A stretch of DNA of 64,000 bases from Gigantopelta aegis (GCF_016097555.1 NC_054712.1:59279824-59343823), one strand, 5' to 3'; positions 10,999-23,907 are shown, counted from the first letter of the stretch. Notes: generated from the letters alone by a model not told the origin. Numbers and translations are program-made.

Positions 10999-13610
10999 TA
11001 CATGTAGTCTTTTATGTTGCCTCTTCTAATACACTTCATGTAGTAACAACTCCCATTCATGTAGTTAACAACTCCCATACATGTAGTTAACAACTCCCAT
11101 TCATGTAGTTAACAACTCCCATTCATGTAGTTAACAACTCCCATTCGTGTAGTCTTTTATGTTGCCTCTTCTAATACACTTCATGTAGTAACAACTCCCA
11201 TTCATGTAGTTAACAACTCCCATTCATGTAGTTAACAACTCCCATACATGTAGTTAACAACTCCCATTCATGTAGTTAACAACTCCCATACATGTAGTTA
11301 ACAACTCCCATTCGTGTAGTCTTTATCTTGCCTCTACTAATACACTTCATGTAGTTAACAACTCCCATACATGTAGTTAACAACTCCCATTCATGTAGTT
11401 AACAACTCCCATACATGTAGTTAACAACTCCCATTCGTGTAGTCTTTATCTTGCCTCTACTAATACACTTCATGTAGTTAACAACTCCCATACATGTAGT
11501 TAACAACTCCCATTCATGTAGTTAACAACTCCCATACATGTAGTTAACAACTCCCATTCGTGTAGTCTTTATCTTGCCTCTACTAATACACTTCATGTAG
11601 TTAACAACTCCCATACATGTAGTTAACAACTCCCATTCATGTAGTTAACAACTTCCATTCATGTAGTTAACAACTCCCATACATGTAGTGAACAACTCCC
11701 ATACATGTAGTTAACAACTCCCATTCGTGTAGTCTTTATCTTGCCTCTACTAATACACTTCATGTAGTTAACAACTCCCATACATGTAGTTAACAACTCC
11801 CATTCATGTAGTTAACAACTCCCATACATGTAGTTAACAACTCCCATTCGTGTAGTCTTTATCTTGCCTCTACTAATACACTTCATGTAGTTAACAACTC
11901 CCATACATGTAGTTAACAACTCCCATTCATGTAGTTAACAACTCCCATACATGTAGTTAACAACTCCCATACATGTAGCTAACAACTCCCATTCGTGTAG
12001 TCTTTATCTTGCCTCTACTAATACACTTCATGTAGTTAACAACTCCCATACATGTAGTTAACAACTCCCATTCATGTAGTTAACAACTCCCATACATGTA
12101 GTTAACAACTCCCATTCATGTAGTTAACAACTCCCATACACGTAGTTAACAACTCCCATACACGTAGTTAACAACTCCCATACATGTAGTTAACAACTCC
12201 CATTCGTGTAGTCTTTATCTTGTCTCTACTAATACACTTCATGTAGTTAACAACTCCCATACATGTAGTTAACAACTCCCATTCATGTAGTTAACAACTC
12301 CCATACATGTAGTTAACAACTCCCATTCATGTAGTTAACAACTCCCATACATGTAGTTAACAACTCCCATTCGTGTAGTCTTTATCTTGCCTCAACTAAT
12401 ACACTTCATGTAGTTAACAACTCCCATACATGTAGTTAACAACTCCCATTCATGTAGTTAACAACTCCCATACATGTAGTTAACAACTCCCATTCATGTA
12501 GTTAACAACTCCCATACATGTAGTTAACAACTCCCATTCGTGTAGTCTTTATCTTGCCTCTACTAATACACTTCATGTAGTTAACAACTCCCATACATGT
12601 AGTTAACAACTCCCATTCATGTAGTTAACAACTCCCATACATGTAGTTAACAACTCCCATACATGTAGTTAACAACTCCCATTCGTGTAGTCTTTATCTT
12701 GCCTCTACTAATACACTTCATGTAGTTAACAACTCCCATACATGTAGTTAACAACTCCCATTCTTGTAGTTAACAACTCCCATATATGTAGTTAACAACT
12801 CCCATACATGTAGTTAACAACTCCCATTCGTGTAGTCTTTATCTTCCCTCTACTAATACACTTCATGTAGTTAACAACTCCCATACATGTAGTTAACAAC
12901 TCCCATTCATGTAGTTAACAACTCCCATACATGTAGTTAACAACTCCCATACATGTAGTATTTATCTTGCCTCTACTAATACACTTCATGTAGTTAACAA
13001 CTCCCATACATGTAGTTAACAACTCCCATTCTTGTAGTTAACAACTCCCATACATGTAGTTAACAACTCCCATACATGTAGTTAACAACTCCCATTCGTG
13101 TAGTTAACAACTCCCATACATGTAGTATTTATCTTGCCTCTACTAATACACTTCATGTAGTTAACAACTCCCATACATGTAGTTAACAACTCCCATTCTT
13201 GTAGTTAACAACTCCCATACATGTAGTTAACAACTCCCATACATGTAGTCTTTTATGTTGCCTCTTCTAATACATTTCATGTAGTTAACAACTCCCATTC
13301 ATGTAGTTAACAACTCCCATACATGTAGTTAACAACTCCCATTCTTGTAGTTAACAACCCCCATACATGTAGTTAACAACTCCCATTCATGTAGTTAACA
13401 ACTCCCATACATGTAGTTAACAACTCCCATTCATGTAGTTAACAACTCCCATACATGTAGTTAACAACTCCCATTCGTGTAGTCTTTATCTTGCCTCTAC
13501 TAATACACTTCATGTAGTTAACAACTCCCATACATGTAGATAACAACTCCCATACATGTAGTCTTTATCTTGCCTCTTCTAAAACCCTTCATGTAGTTAA
13601 CAACTCCCTC
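10999..13610. repeat. 22-bp satellite with higher-order structure, 2.6 kb
   Basis: Basic unit ttaacaactcccatacatgt+ag, with tac/ttc variants. Every three to seven units is a spacer 'tctttatcttgcctctacta' 'atacacttcatg'; about 17 spacers are seen (11157, 11320, 11440, 11560, 11732 and on to 13560). A common higher-order period is about 121 bp. Confidence 0.93.
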
Positions 13611-14438
13611 AGAGTTAAAGCTGGCCTGTATATTGATACAATTAACATTCATTTCAACTCATTCTTGTGATCCACCCAGCATTGGAAGCCTGTCTTTTAA
13701 TACTTACACATGAATATATATGCATGCTTTTTTTCGTTGTTTGTTTTTCTTCTCTTTTTTTTATCTCAATAATTTAATACTGTTTTGTGCTATTTTCGTT
13801 TACAATAGAATGCATATTTAATTGATTTTTTGTCTTTATACGCAGCTTAATCAATTATTTTCAGCTGTTTCTTATTACAGTACATGCACCAGTGGTTTGT
13901 GGTTTACGTAACAGTTGGCTGATGGTCGCAGTTTGTTGAAACATGCATAACCACTCATCATCATTGGTGATTGCTACAGCTAGGAAAGTGCTAATCAATG
14001 TCAAACAGCCATCTTGTTCTGGAATTAACAGTCAAGTCTTGGCTTCCATCCCTGCATTACCTTCAGTTTTTATTTTATAACCGTACATTTTAAAAGCCTG
14101 TGCCATTTGGCTCTGTTTGTAGCCTTAAAATAATAATTATTTAGAAATGACTGATTTACCAGTGGTGGCAATTTAATTAACCACTGTAGAAGAATAAAAT
14201 GATAATAAGTCATGATATCACTGCATTGGAATAGGTAAATACAAAATGGATTTTTAATCCAATTATTCATACATGTATATCTGACAAATGCAACTTTAAA
14301 AATTGTAAATACATAACAGTGGTTTTCAGTAAGTTTACTTTTATTTCACAATTAATAAACAACCAAAGTCAGCATTTACATGTGACATGAATACTAGTAC
14401 AGGTAATAGCCAGCTACATTTGGTTACTTGGTAATATA
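13611..14438. other. No feature seen
   Basis: AT-rich DNA between the 22-bp satellite and the Tc1 element. Confidence 0.5.
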
Positions 14439-15933
14439 CTGACACACAATGAAAACGCAAAACAGATATTTTTCAATATTTTGTTGTGATTAATGAAAAA
14501 TATATTTATTGGACTTAAAATAACAATTTATGAGAGGAAGCCATTGATTGGTACATTTGTCTGGGTTTTAATCCTGGTTTTGTTCTCGTTACACATACAA
14601 TAGCAGAAACACAAAATGGTGTAAAATGTGTTCACTACATGCTCGATCATGCTGCATGCAATGCACGTCAAATGCCAGTATATGGACACATAAAAGTCAC
14701 GTAATGGTGTCATATTCCTCGTCACATTAAGAATGCCACGACTCAGAGAAGAACAAAAGGAGCGAGCGTTGGGCATGATTCAAGGGGGGACTTCGCAAAG
14801 CCAAGTTGCTAGGACCTTCAGAGTCCATCCATGAACTATTGGACGACTTGTTGAACGTCATCAACAGACCGGGAGTGTCCGTGATCGACCTCGACCTGGT
14901 CAGTGTCCCGTTACGACCCCACGCCAAGATCGGCAGATTTGATGACACCACCTCCGTGACCGGTTCAGAACTGCGACGACGACAGCAAGCAACACGATAG
15001 GATGTCATGGAAGGCCTATCCATCCAATGATGGTCATCCGTGAACTCAGAACGGCTGGACTCACATGCAGACATCATGACACCGCAACATCATGCAGCGA
15101 GACTACAGTTTGCTCTCCAGAATGGTAATCATCCACCAGCCTTTTACCAGAGCATTGTTTTCTCAGATGACTCCCGTTTCTCTGTCTCCTTTGCCGATGG
15201 AAGAGCACGTGTGTACAGGAAACTCCATGAACGGTACGTTGACGGATGTGTGAGGGAACGTGATCAGTTTGGCGGCGGTTATCTGATGGTATGAGGGGCA
15301 ATCAACTGTGATTTCAGGAGTGATCTCATCATTGTCCACAATGCCCTTACAGCCCAGCGTTATGTTGACGTTATTCTAAGAGCAGTTCTCCAGCCACTTT
15401 TGCACCGTCACCGAAGACCAGAAGGTCCCCTTCTGTTTCAACAAGACAATGCCCGTCCACATACTGCAAGAATTACCCAGGCATTCCTGCAACAAGCCGG
15501 TATCACTGTTATGAACTGGCCCGCTGTTTCACCGGATTTGAACCCAATTGAACACATGTGGGATGAGTTAGGACGTCGTGTACGTCACCCAGCCACCACC
15601 GTGTAACATCGCAGAGCTTGCACAGGTATTGCAGGAGGAGTGGAGGAACATTCCTGTGACTTATTTGAGATGTTTGTGCCAATCCTTTCCCCGTCGTCTT
15701 CACACATGCTCACGAGCCAATGGTAGACACACCAGATACTGACCTTCATATGGGGGGTTGAACTTTTCGATTACTAATGCAACTCGATTACTGATGATAA
15801 CTGGTCATGGTTCCATGTGAATGTATCTCATGAATACCAGTCATTAATGTCATATTACATTATCCATCAATTCATTAATAGTTTGTTGTTATTTGCAATG
15901 AAAAGTTGTTTTTGCGTTTTCATTGTGTTTCAG
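14439..15933 (+). mobile_element. Tc1-like DNA transposon with intact TIRs and TA duplication
   Basis: TIRs: left CTGACACACAATGAAAACGC, right (inverted) CTGAAACACAATGAAAACGC, each flanked by TA (14437-14438, 15934-15935). Length 1495 bp, normal for a Tc1 element. It carries one decayed transposase in + orientation. The ends are still recognisable, so it could be mobilised in trans by a matching enzyme, but the transposase at 47998 belongs to a different subfamily by sequence. Confidence 0.9.
14733..15742 (+). pseudogene. Tc1-like transposase pseudogene (DD34E)
   Basis: Starts MPRLREEQKERALGMIQGGT and ends GRHTRY. It has stop codons at about 14998, 15294 and 15604 and several frameshifts. The catalytic blocks remain readable: SIVFSDDSRFS, QQDNARPHTA and DLNPIEHMWDEL, with 34 residues between the last Asp and Glu. 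The two N-terminal DNA-binding domains are scrambled. Inactive. Confidence 0.9.
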
Positions 15934-16621
15934 TATACATTCCTCCACCTCCTACTTGGAGCACCATGGAAATAGCTTGGTGTAGAACTAGCACAGTATA
16001 TCTACAATGAACAATAACGAGTCATGGACCACATGTTTTACTTGGTCAGAATATATGCACGTCTTTTAAATATTTTTTCTGGTACTTAACATGACTACAT
16101 TAATTCTATTGGGATAAAACAATGTTTGTATTCTAACAGATGCACATTTAAAAAACCCATCTTCTTTAATTTTTGTTGGTGTTATAATAATAGATATATG
16201 CAAAGTGTGTGAAACATTTAAAGTCAATGTGGGTGTGGGTGTGACAGACAGACATGTTGAAATCTGTGAAATTTGAAGTTTTAGTATGTGAAATTTTATT
16301 GGATTTTGCAAAGATTTTGCTAAGTATCAGAGATGTATAATACACATCATAAGCATATTTCTAATCTTTTTTTTCTCTTTTGTTTTAATAGAATGCATAT
16401 GCCAGTAGGTTATAACAGATATGTTTCTTTAAATAAAAAACTAGGAAGTGCTTGCATACCACTTTAATAATAGCTGCCATACTTTAATGTTTACATTAGG
16501 CTTGCTAATTGTGACTTCCTATTATACAACTTATGTACAGTGTGTAGAGAGAAGCATGATTTAGACTTACACATTTAGTCACTAACCCATACTTTTGGTA
16601 TAAGCAACATTAAGTGACAGA
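15934..16621. other. No feature seen
   Basis: No exon-like frame or repeat recognised. Confidence 0.5.
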
Positions 16622-17015
16622 ACCGGCCTCGGTGGTGTCATTGTTAAAGCCATCGAACATAAGGCTGGTAGGTACAGGGTTCACAGCTTGGTACTGGCTC
16701 TCACCCAGAGCAACTTTTAATAATAACAATAAATAAGTGACTGACCAAGTTATGACCCTTTCCTGTTTTTCATTTTAAGCACTAACCCCTAGCTGGTCTA
16801 AACTACTTGTAATCATAGTGATGTATGTCTTCAACTTATTTTCGTGCTTATATCCAATTGAGGTTCAAGCACACTGTCCTGGGCACACACATCAGCTATC
16901 TGGGCTGTCTGGGTTAGTTTTTAGTGTACTTGATGTAGTTATCTTTGTTTGATACCCAATAGCTGATCTATTGTTTTGTGCTGGGGTGTCGTTAAACATA
17001 CACTCATTCATTCCT
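16622..17015. repeat. Mosaic of second SINE family: plus 5' half, minus 3' half and a tail
   Basis: 16622-16720 has a plus head ('ccggcctcggtggtgtcatt', B-box 'agggttcacagcttgg'). 16838-16920 is the minus 3' half of the same family ('gcttatatccaattgaggtt', 'cctgggcacacac'). 16945-17010 is another SINE tail ('cccaatagctgatctatt', 'ctggggtgtcgttaaaca'). Confidence 0.65.
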
Positions 17016-17069
17016 GTCCTAAACATACAGCTTTGATAGCTGAGGCGTCCTCCGGGGGGAGGGGGGGGG

Positions 17070-17300
17070 GGGATGTTTTGTTTAACACCACAACTAAAGC
17101 ATGTTGTCTGTTGGATGTCAAACATTGTGTAAAATTCTGATGTCTACATATAATCTCAGAAGAAACATGCTACCTTTTTTCCATTAGTATCAAGTGATCT
17201 TTCGTACCAAGTGATCTTTCGTACCAAGTGATCTTTCGTACCATGTGATCTTTCGTACCAAGTGATCTTTCGTACCAAGTGATCTGTTATAATCACTTTC
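17070..17300 (-). repeat. SINE (minus) with internal 17-bp expansion
   Basis: 'ttttgtttaacaccacaact', 'ttggatgtcaaacattg', 'ttccattagtatcaagtgat'. From 17195 'accaagtgatctttcgt' repeats six times, a duplication of the SINE segment that normally reads agcaagggatcttttat. Confidence 0.82.
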
Positions 17301-17317
17301 CCACAGACAGGATTGCC

Positions 17318-17825
17318 TTTGTACTACCACTCGTGGGGTACTGGTTGGCATAGGAAAACTACCTGAGAATAACCAGAGTCCACCGAGTGTTTTGTACTAC
17401 CACTCGTGGGGTACTGGTTGGCATAGGAAAGCCCCCTGAGAATAACCAGAGTCCACCGAGTGTTTTGTACTACCACTCGTGGGGTACTGGATGGCATAGG
17501 AAAACCCCCTGAGAATAACCAGAGTCCACCGAGTGTTTTGTACTACCACTCGTGGGGTACTGGTTGGCATAGGAAAAAACCCTGAGAATAACCAGAGTCC
17601 ACCGAGTGTTTTGTACTACCACTCGTGGGGTACTGGTTGGCATAGGAAAACCCCCTGAGAATAACCAGAGTCCACCGAGTGTTTTGTACTACCACTCGTG
17701 GGGTACTGGTTGGCATAGGAAAACCCCTGAGAATAACCAGAGTCCACCGAGTGTTTTGTACTACCACTCGTGGGGTACTGGTTGGCATAGGAAAAACCCC
17801 TGAGAATAACCAGAGTCCACCAAGT
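17318..17825. repeat. 71-bp tandem repeat, seven copies, derived from SINE body
   Basis: The unit 'tttgtactaccactcgtggg' 'gtactggttggcataggaaa' continues the SINE at 17070 and matches its tttgatataccagtcgtggtgc... segment. The rest of the unit ('aataaccagagtccaccgag') is not SINE-like. Confidence 0.85.
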
Positions 17826-17894
17826 ATTTTGATCCTTTGATAAAATCATCTCGGCCAAGTGCTCCACAAAATGAGTTCCCAAGAACAGTAAAAT

Positions 17895-18208
17895 AAAGTT
17901 TGTTTTGTTTAATGACACCACTAGAGCACATTGATTTATTAGTCATTGGCTATTGGATGTCAAACATATGGTAATTCTGCATGATGTACAGTCTTAGAAA
18001 ATCTCCTACATGTTACCATTAGTAGCAAGGGAACTTTATATGCTCCATCCCACATACAGGACAGCACATACCACAGCCTTTGATATACCAGTCATGGTGC
18101 ACTGGCTGGAGTGAGAAATAGCCCAATGGGCTACCAACAGGGATCAATCCTAGATCGACCACACATCAGGCAAGTGCTTTACCACTGGGCTATTCTGCGC
18201 CCTCCAAG
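17895..18208 (-). repeat. SINE (minus), full length
   Basis: Tail 'gtttgttttgtttaatgaca', body 'tagcaagggaactttatatg' and 'accagtcatggtgcactggc', head 'gggatcaatcctagatcgac' and 'agtgctttaccactgggcta'. Confidence 0.93.
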
Positions 18209-18659
18209 AACAGAATCCTGATGAACTTTAAATAGTTATACTGGTATAAGCATGAAATAAATTTTAAAATTAAATTGAAATGAAATGAAATGTATCATCA
18301 GACACACAAATCTGGTCATTAGCACACTTAAGATTACAGAATTACATGTACCACATTGTTACTGTATGGAAAACAAGTGATTGCTGTATAATTAATTCTA
18401 CTTGTAAGTTAAACCTCTTGACAAGGGAATCTCCATTAGTTTTATGTCCACCTCACTGTGTTGCTATGTCTGATAACACTGGTTACATGCTTGAGATGTG
18501 AGTGCTTTGATAAACTCTGACCCTTCAAATGGGTTCTTTGGGTTGAAAGTGAATGCTTCCAGCATTGTTTGGTCTCTGCTTGATCTTTGTGTTGTGGTGT
18601 TATAACATTGATCTTTGTTTTAACCAGCATTCTCTGCAGATGCTCATTCAAGAATGTTT

Positions 18660-19010
18660 AGAACCAAGAAGTAAAAAATTCTTTATTTGAAAAGGTGAAA
18701 TTATTATGAGTTAAGAAATAATAAGATTAAATTGTGTTTGATCAAGAAATAGTAAATTCTTCATTTGAAGAGGTGAAATTATGATCAATTATGAAATAAG
18801 ATAAAATAATTATTGTTTTGGACAAAGGAACTTTAAATATTTTATTTGAAGAGGTTTTTGTAAAATATATTGATTGATTGATTGATTAAATTGTACTGAA
18901 CCCAGAAATTAATTCATTATTTGAAGAAGTGAAATGACACTTGATCAATCATGAAATAATGAATGTTCTATTTCAAGAGGTTAAGTTGTGTTGGACCATG
19001 CAATTATATA
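18660..19010. repeat. Degenerate tandem repeat, about 85-110 bp, four copies
   Basis: 'aattctttatttgaaaaggt' / 'ttcttcatttgaagaggtga' / 'ttttatttgaagagg' / 'ttcattatttgaagaagtga' recur with 'gatcaattatgaaataa'. Old and diverged; contains a short (gatt)n run. Confidence 0.6.
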
Positions 19011-19315
19011 TGTTTTAGTTTTGTCAGCAGGTTAACTTATTTTCTATTTCAGATATTGCTGTTACATCAACAGTTTTGTATCTTGTAGGAAAACCCATAT
19101 AAAGAGATTTCATGTTTGTATATACTAATTTGGTGATTAGTTTAAACCCTGTATAATAATATGTAGCCTTCATATACAATGTGTATGTCACCATAATCAT
19201 GATTGATTTTTCTTTCTTTAAATTCAACCACCCTAGTTATTAGTTAATGTGAAGTATTTTAGGCTGTTACAGCTTTTTTTAACCATTAACATACATGTAC
19301 CAGGTAGGTAGATAA

Positions 19316-19514
19316 AAATAAGATCAATTTTTTTCCATGTAACCATTCCACATTTGGAAAAGCATAAAAATTATGACATGAAAAAGATTTCTAACATGTG
19401 TATTGATATGTTCATGCATTGTTTTGTACTGATTGTTTGAAACTTCTTTGAGGCTATTTTGTGCACAATGTTCCAAATGTGGAATGTTTACCTGCAATAA
19501 AATTGATCTTATCC
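19316..19514. mobile_element. Short MITE with about 44-bp inverted repeats
   Basis: 'aataagatcaattttttt' to 'cattccacatttggaa' at the left is mirrored by 'ttccaaatgtggaatg' to 'aattgatcttatcc' at the right. About 200 bp with a short spacer, so the transcript would fold into a hairpin. It lies 0.5 kb before the Par-6 exon. Confidence 0.75.
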
Positions 19515-20039
19515 ATTACACACATTTTACTTAAATTATTGGTTTTGTAAAATACAATGTATACATGTATCTGGTTACCCTGTTGTTTCTTTGTAATAGC
19601 TCAAAATTAAGGTTATGCAAAACAAAAATGTTACATACCTTGGATTTAAAATTAGAGTCAATGACTTTAAAAAACCCTCTTAACATGAATTCTTCTCCCC
19701 CTGCGAAACCCCCCCCCCCCCCCAAAAAAAAAAAAAAACCCAAAGAGATCATCAAGTAACATTTTGTTAGTAACGCGTTGTGATTCGCTACACAAGTTTC
19801 AGAGATCGCTACACAATTCTAAATGCCAAACAGTACTTGCAAATCAATTTTCAATTGACTGGAAATATTGCTAATAAAGATTTTGAAAACAAAATGTTCT
19901 CTGATCATCTGGGGTTTTTTTTTGGTGGGTGGTGGGTGGTGGGGCTGGGGCTAGGGTTGGGTTTGTTTGTTTGTTTTTTGTATTTTTTAAAGCTATACAC
20001 AGTGTGCTGTATGTACTAAATTGTTGTTATATGTTTTAG

Positions 20040-20713
20040 GTGAGAGCTATGGTGAAGTGATGGGGTACGGATCGCTGCCATACAAGAAGCGCAATCCGAT
20101 CAGCAAGCTAATCAGCAGCGAGCCGCCCGTGAAGCCTCGCATCCACATCAGCATGCCCGAGGACTTCCGGCGTGTGTCGGCAATCATTGACGTGGACGTC
20201 GTCCCAGAAACGCAGCGACGGGTCAAACTCATGAAGAACGGCTCTGACAAACCACTTGGCTTTTACATTCGCGACGGAACCAGCGTCTGTCCCACGCCAC
20301 ACGGTCTTGAAAAAATTCCCGGAATATTTATATCCCGTCTTGTTCCCGGCGGATTAGCAGAAAGCACGGGCCTGCTAGCTGTCAACGACGAGGTTCTAGA
20401 AGTGAACGGAATCGAGGTCGCGGGGAAAACCCTCGACCAGGTGACCGACATGATGGTAGCAAACAGTGCCAACCTGATCATCACCGTGAAACCCGTCAAT
20501 CAAAAACTAACGCTGAAACCCGAGCGAGACTCGATTGGTCGGCAGTCACAGATGTCGTCGGCATCGAACATTTCGTATCGGTCTTCCAAGTCGTTCGACA
20601 GCGACACGGTAGTTGAGCATGATGATGAAGACGAGGTACATGACCACCTTTCTAAGCCGGAAACGGACAAAATGGACAAAACAGACAAAGATGGTTCTGT
20701 GGTGACGTTATAA
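20040..20713 (+). CDS. PARD6 (par-6): Par-6 polarity protein, last coding exon (semi-CRIB + PDZ + C-terminal tail), 5' partial
   Basis: Par-6 is the adaptor of the Par-3/aPKC/Cdc42 polarity complex at the cell cortex. The exon follows a 'tgttttag' acceptor and enters in phase 1 (one base of the first codon comes from the previous exon). It runs open to TAA at 20711-20713, about 224 codons. In order it encodes a linker beginning [11 protein letters not shown], the semi-CRIB ([18 protein letters not shown], about 20140-20200) that with the PDZ binds Cdc42-GTP, the PDZ domain (about 20219-20505: [56 protein letters not shown]), then a Ser-rich and acidic tail ending VVTL. A hydrophobic C-terminus of this kind in Par-6 is known to bind Par-3 PDZ domains. 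The N-terminal PB1 domain (aPKC binding) is missing here; its exons must lie upstream, probably outside the window. Base composition is visibly richer in GC than the flanks. Identification is very secure; vertebrate paralogue (A, B or G) labels do not apply. Confidence 0.96.
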
Positions 20714-23179
20714 CGATGTTTTATTATATATATATATATCTGTTTTTTCATTTCAGTTTTAGAATTATGTCAAATTCTTCATCATGTGTATATTTGGATC
20801 AGGTTTTTTAAAAATTGCCCTGTGGTTTTAACTGTACATTTTTCTTCATGTAGAGAATATTATTTAGCATCGTGTTACCTCTGTGAAACAGTGAGGTGAT
20901 GATATTTTTAGTTGTCTTGTCTGCTTATGTACGACTATGTCAAGACGATATATATGGAGAGTTTATTTGCAAAATGTGATATACACCAATTTCCAAATTT
21001 GGAGTTGGCTGTGCAGGTGTATTATACTGATCAGTGTTAGTAGAACTGAAACCATACAACAACAGGTTCCATTAAAACGTGATCTGTGGTCATTAAACTG
21101 AATCTTAAAATGATCCATGTGGCAGTAAAATCGTGTTTTCTTAAAACGATGTAAATAGAGGATTTGTCATGAGTGTTTTTTAATATGTAAAATATGAACT
21201 GAGTCTATCATATATGTTAACCAGTATTTGTTGAGGTTCTGCCCAGACAAATACCAATTAACTAGATGAGTTCAATATTTTAAAAAACACGAGTAGTGAA
21301 TTCCATTTATCCTATAACATTTTTAAAATAAAGTTGAAAGTGATATTTAGTTAGTAAATCGCCTCACCGTCATCGAGATTAGCACAAATATAGTTTGAAA
21401 CTAATTTCATCAAAGTGTTACGCTCAGGTATGCAAGTCTTGTTGGCTGTAAACATTGACCCATTGACAACGAAACATTATTAATCGAGTTAATAATGATA
21501 AATATCAAATGGTATGATGACATGGATATTGGCTAAGTTATAGGATAAATGGATATATACCACATTTTAGAAATGAACTTTTCATATTTTATGCTGATGA
21601 AAATTTGTGCTACTTGTAAACATTGATGTCTCCACCATGGCATCAACAACTGACCTAGGTCAACCCGAAATATTTTGTGAATTTACATAACTACATTGAG
21701 ATGGGGTTACGAACACAAGATGAATTTCACGACAGGCTATGTGCATTTTGTTTTTTTCAAAGATAAAAGTACAGAATTCACAAAATACATGTATTAAACC
21801 ATGAATTTCTTGGTAGATTCAACATGAATGTTATTATATGCATGGCAAGATATTTGGTAAATACATGTATGCTGTGTGTAAATGATAATTTCATGAATTT
21901 CATGAAACACTTCATGAAACACTTTTAAAACAGAAACTTGTATGAAAGGCTAAGCATGTAATGCATTTCAACACACATTTCTGTAAATGTAATATGTGAA
22001 GATTCAAAATATTTATATTAATACATGTGGTATATTTGGCACACCTGTATTTACACGTAGTACTGTAGCATAGACTTAGTTTTATAACCATGGGCCTTGC
22101 ATGGGTAAGTGAAAATGTATTCACACGGTCATGGACAAGGCCCTGCTTACAGTGTAATTAACACATTGACACAAGGGCAGGTATACGGGCTTATATCTCT
22201 AGTCAGTTAGTTTTTTTAATTTTAAATTTCTTAGCAGTTATTTTTTTTAGTATTTTATTTTTTATTCAAAGGTTTAATTATGTGAGTGAAGCAATACAGA
22301 TTTTATGTATGATATAGTTAAATTAAATAATACGGTTTTTATATTTGGTAAAGCTGAATAACATTATATATTTGTAGATTTTGGTATAGTTAAATAAATT
22401 AATGTAGAATGGTTCTTACTGGAATGTTAACAGTTTATTATCTAATAGAATGAACTGTGTTATGGTTGTTACATAATCAGTTTTGTTCTGAATGAATGAT
22501 GGAAGAATAACTTTTTAATTTTATCATGTGTACAGGTATGTGTATTGGATTTTAGCAGAATAGATTATTTTATTGAATGAAGACATTTCCTTCTTTTAAA
22601 TCCCCATTTTTTTTCATTTTGACATCAGCCATGAAACAAACTTTTTTCTCCCTCATTTTGAATTATTTTATTATTTTACAATAAGATCATTTTGAAATAT
22701 TTTATTATTTTATTTGTCATTTTAAAAAATTAAATTTGTTACAGTATGTAATATGTATGTATTTAATATGTATCTAAATGGACTAAGCCAATGAAGTAAT
22801 AGTATGCACATTTCAGTTGATCAATATGGAATATCATTAAAACATTGTATTACACATTCCCTAATAGTTGGATGTTATTTGGGGAATTATAAATGAGATT
22901 ACTTTTAAGTATAAATTTTCTGTCCTTTATTTGTAAAGATATATTTTACACCTAAAAGGTTGTTGATAATCTTTTTGCAAAGAGGAAGAGGGGGATATAT
23001 AACATACCTATATCTTTGACAATAGGCTGAGTGTTTTCTAACATTAATAATTTTAAATACTGTACTGACACATCAGTATGGTCCACTTTTTATTAAAAAA
23101 AAATTATCCATAAATGGCTGTAAATTTGAGGACCAAGGTATGCAAGATCGATGACACATACTCCATATTTGTTGAATGA
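20714..23179. other. Par-6 3' UTR and downstream AT-rich DNA
   Basis: No coding frame. AATAAA-type words occur (for example 21328), but the real poly-A site cannot be chosen. A small palindrome 'ccaatttccaaatttggag' lies at about 20987. Confidence 0.5.
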
Positions 23180-23275
23180 ATGAATGAATGTTTAACGACA
23201 CCCCAGCACGACCATATTTGTTGAATGAATGAATGAATGTTTAACGACACCTCAGCACGACCATATTTGTTGAAT
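23180..23275 (-). repeat. Two copies of a SINE tail (49 bp apart)
   Basis: 'ttgttgaatgaatgaatgaa' 'tgtttaacgacaccccagca' occurs twice. The same tail in + orientation is at 16945-17010 and 42205-42290. Confidence 0.75.
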
Positions 23276-23484
23276 GCACAAGCTTAAAAATTTAATGTTG
23301 TCATGCATTATAGTTGCATTAAATGATTACAAATGAAAATTCATAACGGTGGTGTACCTCTCTGTACATCTATTGGTGTTCCTTATAGCAAAAAAATATA
23401 TATTTACAATTCATCCGATGAACAAATATTACATGTTATGTTCAGGTTCCAAACTGAATGTCTGTTATATGTGACAGTTTTTAA

Positions 23485-23850
23485 TACAGTGAAACCCCTC
23501 TGAACTGGACATCCATGGGACTGTTTTTAATACAGTGAAACCCCTCTGAACCGGACATCCATGGGACTGTTTTTAATACAGTGAAACCCCTCTGAACCGG
23601 ACATCCACGGGACTGTTTTTAATACAGTGAAACCCTTCTGAACAGGACATCCATGGGACTGTTTTTAATACAGTGAAACCCCTCTGAACCGGACATCCAT
23701 GGGACCAAGTAAAAAATCCAGTTTTGTGGGGTATCTGGTTTGAAGAGGTTATGTTCTGTATTGATATTTAAAAAGAGACTGTGAAAAATGTCTGGTTTTG
23801 AGGGAATTCCAGTTTACAGAGGGTCTGGTATTGAGGGGTTTCACCTTGTC
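23485..23850. mobile_element. MITE (pogo-like TIR) whose left TIR is tandemly repeated five times
   Basis: The right end 'ggtattgaggggtttcac' is the inverse of 'gtgaaacccctctgaaccgg'. The left end occurs five times in a 46-bp tandem unit (23485-23705, 'gactgtttttaatacagtga' then 'aacccctctgaaccggacat'). Internal 'atccagttttgtggggtatc' and 'aatgtctggttttgaggg' also pair. The TIR resembles pogo/Tigger-type ends known to me. Confidence 0.7.
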
Positions 23851-23907
23851 AAGAAACTAAGTAATAATCACACCATATGAATCACTTGGTTGTGAAAATG
23901 TGGTACC

